A stretch of 57,237 bases of DNA from positions 1-57,237 of the forward strand of contig DXIO01000052.1 of assembly GCA_019112875.1 (NCBI GenBank), given 5' to 3'. The notes under the pieces are model-generated. The model ran no database searches. It worked only from the letters and a program-made list of their open reading frames with translations, and was not told the DNA's origin. Made by a program: the position numbers and the translations under genes. Within the stretch, counting starts at the first letter, position 1. Each line of letters opens with the position of its first letter. This stretch comes from Candidatus Aquabacterium excrementipullorum (lineage in GTDB: Bacteria; Pseudomonadota; Gammaproteobacteria; Burkholderiales; Burkholderiaceae_C). Shown here piece by piece: positions 53,492 to 57,237 of this stretch.

Positions 53492-54508
53492 TCAGGCCTT
53501 GAAGTAATCGCGGTACCAGGCCACGAAGCGGGCCACGCCCTCACCGATCGACACGGCCGGGTGCACCCCGGTCCAGTCTTCCAGGCGGGCCGTGTCGGCA
53601 TAGGTGGCCACCACATCGCCTGGCTGCATCGGCTGCAAATCCTTCACCGCCTGCTGGCCGAGCGATGTCTCCAGCTCCGCGATGAAATCCAGCAAGGCCA
53701 CCGGCTCGCTGTGCCCGATGTTGAACACGCGGTACGGCGCCCATGAGGATGCGGGCGTCGGGTGCTCGCGATCGAACGCATCGTCGGGCGCGGGCACCCG
53801 GTCCAGCGTGGCCACCACGCCCGCCACGATGTCGTCGATGTAGGTGAAGTCACGGCGCATCTGGCCGTGGTTGAACACCTTGATCGGCTCGCCGGCCAGG
53901 ATGGCCCGCGCGAACAGCATCGGCGCCATGTCGGGGCGGCCCCATGGCCCATACACCGTGAAGAAGCGCAGCCCCGTCGTCGGCAAACCGTACAGGTGGC
54001 TGTAGGTGTGCGCCATCAGCTCGTTGGCCTTCTTCGTGGCCGCATACAGGCTCACGGGATGGTCCACCGGATCGCCTTCAGCGAAGGGCATCTTCTGGTT
54101 GCCACCGTACACGCTGGAGCTGCTGGCATACACCAGGTGTGCCACACCATGGTGGCGGCAGCCCTCCAGCACGTTCACGAACCCCACCAGGTTCGACTGC
54201 GCATAGGCCTGCGGGTTCTGCAGCGAATAGCGCACGCCGGCCTGCGCGGCCAAGTGCGCCACGCGGTCGAAACGCTCGCGCGCAAACAGCGCGGCCATGC
54301 CGGCCTGATCGGCCACATCCAGCGCCTCGAATCGGAACGGTGCGCCCGGCCGCTGCGCCGCGATGTGCGCCAGCCGGTCACGCTTGAGCTGCGGATCGTA
54401 GTAATCGTTGAGGTTGTCGATGCCGACCACCTCGTCGCCGCGCGCCAGCAGCGCCAGCGCGGTGTGCATGCCGATGAAGCCGGCCGCGCCGGTCACCAGG
54501 ATCTTCAT
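53492..54508 (-). CDS. UDP-glucuronate 4-epimerase-like NAD-dependent epimerase
   Basis: 338 residues. SDR epimerase resembling UDP-GlcA 4-epimerases (CapI/LspL type). The NAD loop GAAGFIGMH lies at 7-15, the characteristic [18 protein letters not shown] near 34, SSSSVYGG near 128 and the catalytic YAATKKANE (Tyr-x3-Lys) near 155. It overlaps the end of the UDP-glucose dehydrogenase gene (ATGA), so the pair would convert UDP-glucose to UDP-glucuronate and then UDP-galacturonate for polysaccharide assembly. Confidence 0.9.
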   Translation of the reverse strand: MKILVTGAAGFIGMHTALALLARGDEVVGIDNLNDYYDPQLKRDRLAHIAAQRPGAPFRFEALDVADQAGMAALFARERFDRVAHLAAQAGVRYSLQNPQAYAQSNLVGFVNVLEGCRHHGVAHLVYASSSSVYGGNQKMPFAEGDPVDHPVSLYAATKKANELMAHTYSHLYGLPTTGLRFFTVYGPWGRPDMAPMLFARAILAGEPIKVFNHGQMRRDFTYIDDIVAGVVATLDRVPAPDDAFDREHPTPASSWAPYRVFNIGHSEPVALLDFIAELETSLGQQAVKDLQPMQPGDVVATYADTARLEDWTGVHPAVSIGEGVARFVAWYRDYFKA

Positions 54509-55827
54509 GCGCGACCAATGGCCTGGTAATCCAGGCCGAAGGATTTCACCAGCGAAGGCTCATACAGGTTGCGCCCGTCGAACACCACCGGCGCCTTGAG
54601 CGCAGCCTTGATGCGCTCGAAATCAGGGCTGCGGAACTCCTTCCACTCGGTCACGATCAGCAGCGCATCGGCGCCATCCAGCGCAGCAGAGGGGCTATCG
54701 GCATAGGCCAGGCGCGGCTCGTCGCCGAAGATGCGCTTGGCCTCGTCCATGGCCACCGGATCGTAGGCCGTGACCGTGGCACCGCGCTTGAACAGCTCGG
54801 CCAGCACCACGCGGCTGGTGGCCTCGCGCATGTCGTCGGTGTTGGGCTTGAAGGCCAGGCCCCACACCGCGAAGCGCTTGCCCGACAGGTCTTCACCGAA
54901 GCGGCGCACCACCTTGTCGACCAGCACCAGCTTCTGCGCGTCGTTGGCGTCTTCCACGGCCTGCAGTACCTTCAGGTGCTGGCCTTCGCCGGCCGCCGTC
55001 TTGATCAGCGCTTTCACATCCTTGGGAAAGCAGCTGCCGCCGTAGCCGCAGCCGGCGTACAGGAAGTGGTAGCCAATGCGTGGATCCGAGCCGATGCCCT
55101 GACGCACCTGCTCGATGTCTGCCCCCATCTTCTCGGCCAGCAGCGCCAGCTCGTTCATGAAACTGATGCGCGTGGCCAGCATCGCGTTGGCCGCGTACTT
55201 GGTCAGCTCCGCGCTGCGCACGTCCATCACGTGCACCTTGTCGTGGTTGCGGTTGAAGGGCGCGTACAGCGCGCGCATCAGCAAGATGGCCTGTTCGTCG
55301 TCGGCACCCACGATGATGCGGTCCGGCCGCATGAAGTCATCGACCGCCGCGCCTTCCTTCAGGAACTCGGGGTTGGACACCACCGCGAAACGCGCATCGC
55401 TGCCGCGCCTGGCCAGCTCGTCGGCGATGGCATCGCGCACCTTGTCGGCCGTGCCCACGGGCACCGTGCTCTTGTCGACGACCACCTTGTAGTCCGACAT
55501 CAGGCGGCCGATGTTGCGTGCCGCGGCCAGCACATACTGCAGATCGGCCGAGCCGTCTTCATCGGGGGGCGTGCCGACCGCAATGAACTGCAAGGTGCCG
55601 TGCGCCACCGAGCGCGCGATGTCCGTGGTGAAGGCCAGGCGGCCCGCTTTGACATTGCGCGCCACCACGGCGTCCAGGCCTGGCTCGTGGATGGGAATGC
55701 CGCCTTCTTCGAGGATGCGGATCTTGTTCGGATCGACATCCAGGCACAGGACATCGTTGCCCATTTCGGCAAGGCAGGCGCCGGTGACAAGGCCGACATA
55801 GCCGGTGCCGATGACGGAAACTTTCAT
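54505..55827 (-). CDS. UDP-glucose 6-dehydrogenase
   Basis: 440 residues from the ATG at 55827. Oxidises UDP-glucose twice to UDP-glucuronate. The NAD loop [18 protein letters not shown] is at 6-23, [16 protein letters not shown] near 118, [14 protein letters not shown] near 152 and the catalytic Cys266 in YGGSCFPKD. Length is normal. Product supply matches the downstream epimerase and a uronate-using glycosyltransferase. Confidence 0.95.
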   Translation of the reverse strand: MKVSVIGTGYVGLVTGACLAEMGNDVLCLDVDPNKIRILEEGGIPIHEPGLDAVVARNVKAGRLAFTTDIARSVAHGTLQFIAVGTPPDEDGSADLQYVLAAARNIGRLMSDYKVVVDKSTVPVGTADKVRDAIADELARRGSDARFAVVSNPEFLKEGAAVDDFMRPDRIIVGADDEQAILLMRALYAPFNRNHDKVHVMDVRSAELTKYAANAMLATRISFMNELALLAEKMGADIEQVRQGIGSDPRIGYHFLYAGCGYGGSCFPKDVKALIKTAAGEGQHLKVLQAVEDANDAQKLVLVDKVVRRFGEDLSGKRFAVWGLAFKPNTDDMREATSRVVLAELFKRGATVTAYDPVAMDEAKRIFGDEPRLAYADSPSAALDGADALLIVTEWKEFRSPDFERIKAALKAPVVFDGRNLYEPSLVKSFGLDYQAIGRA

Positions 55828-56039
55828 GGGGAATAAGGGGGCAGAGTGTCCAGGCCATGCGATTGTGCCCGTGATCCTGTTGGATCGCCGCTTACAACAC
55901 TTCAAACGAACAGTCTGTGCTTACCCCCATAATCGCGGGGAGACCTTGCCCATTCAATCCCCGTACAAAGAAGCCAGGAATCAAGCCACTGGACGAATCC
56001 CAAGGGTACGGTCTTTCCCCGTGACTCATTCCCCTACGC

Positions 56040-57237
<1,198 letters not shown>

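Overview
The window is GC-rich, densely packed chromosomal DNA from a betaproteobacterium, most likely a member of the Burkholderiales near the Leptothrix/Aquabacterium/Ideonella group. This placement rests on gene order (rsmB, DUF4390 protein, ntrY, ntrX; tlpA, aroQ, accB, accC, prmA, DUF3426 protein; rhodanese, grxC, secB, gpsA, trmL), on a PEP-CTERM protein and on the strong GC bias of third codon positions. No phage genes, insertion sequences, CRISPR arrays or rRNA genes were seen. The only RNA gene is tRNA-Phe(GAA).

Layout. 1-6.3 kb: an OlsB-like acyltransferase, rsmB, a DUF4390 protein, an NtrY-type kinase with an unusually short NtrX-type regulator, then tRNA-Phe. 6.4-29.5 kb: a surface polysaccharide region interleaved with other genes. 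It holds a large multidomain glycosyltransferase, a WecG/TagA-type transferase, moeB and ctpA, a secreted metallo-hydrolase, a MASE1/CHASE hybrid kinase, a WbpM/PglF-type dehydratase, the glrK-lipoprotein-glrR sensory operon with a BON-domain gene behind a sigma-54 promoter, then a PglC-like phosphoglycosyltransferase, a PglE-like aminotransferase, two glycosyltransferases, a hexapeptide acetyltransferase and a Wzx-type flippase. 29.6-36.6 kb: lysS, an FUSC-family membrane protein, an orphan molybdopterin oxidoreductase and a PEP-CTERM protein. 36.7-46.3 kb: a co-directional housekeeping run from a conserved hypothetical gene through tlpA, aroQ, accBC, prmA, a zinc-ribbon/DUF3426 protein, a PfkB kinase and a secreted endonuclease/exonuclease/phosphatase-fold protein. 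46.4-50.3 kb: gpmA, an inactive-looking rhodanese, grxC, secB, gpsA and trmL. 50.4-53.5 kb: a Spy/CpxP-like periplasmic protein with an OmpR-type regulator and a kinase, an analogue of the Cpx system. 53.5 kb to the end: nucleotide-sugar genes (UDP-glucuronate epimerase-like, UDP-glucose dehydrogenase, a GMD-like epimerase/dehydratase and the start of gmd).

How it fits together. The two polysaccharide blocks can supply UDP-glucuronate, a 4-amino-sugar lipid-linked primer and probably GDP-deoxyhexoses for a Wzx-exported polymer. Three envelope-sensing circuits (NtrYX-like, GlrKR, CpxRA-like) sit in or beside this region. Two of them have readable DNA sites. One is a consensus sigma-54 promoter with a near-consensus GlrR activator site in front of the BON gene. 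The other is a set of phased TTTAC half-sites in front of the Spy-like gene, with a related pair in front of ctpA. These regulatory signals are the most interesting part of the window.
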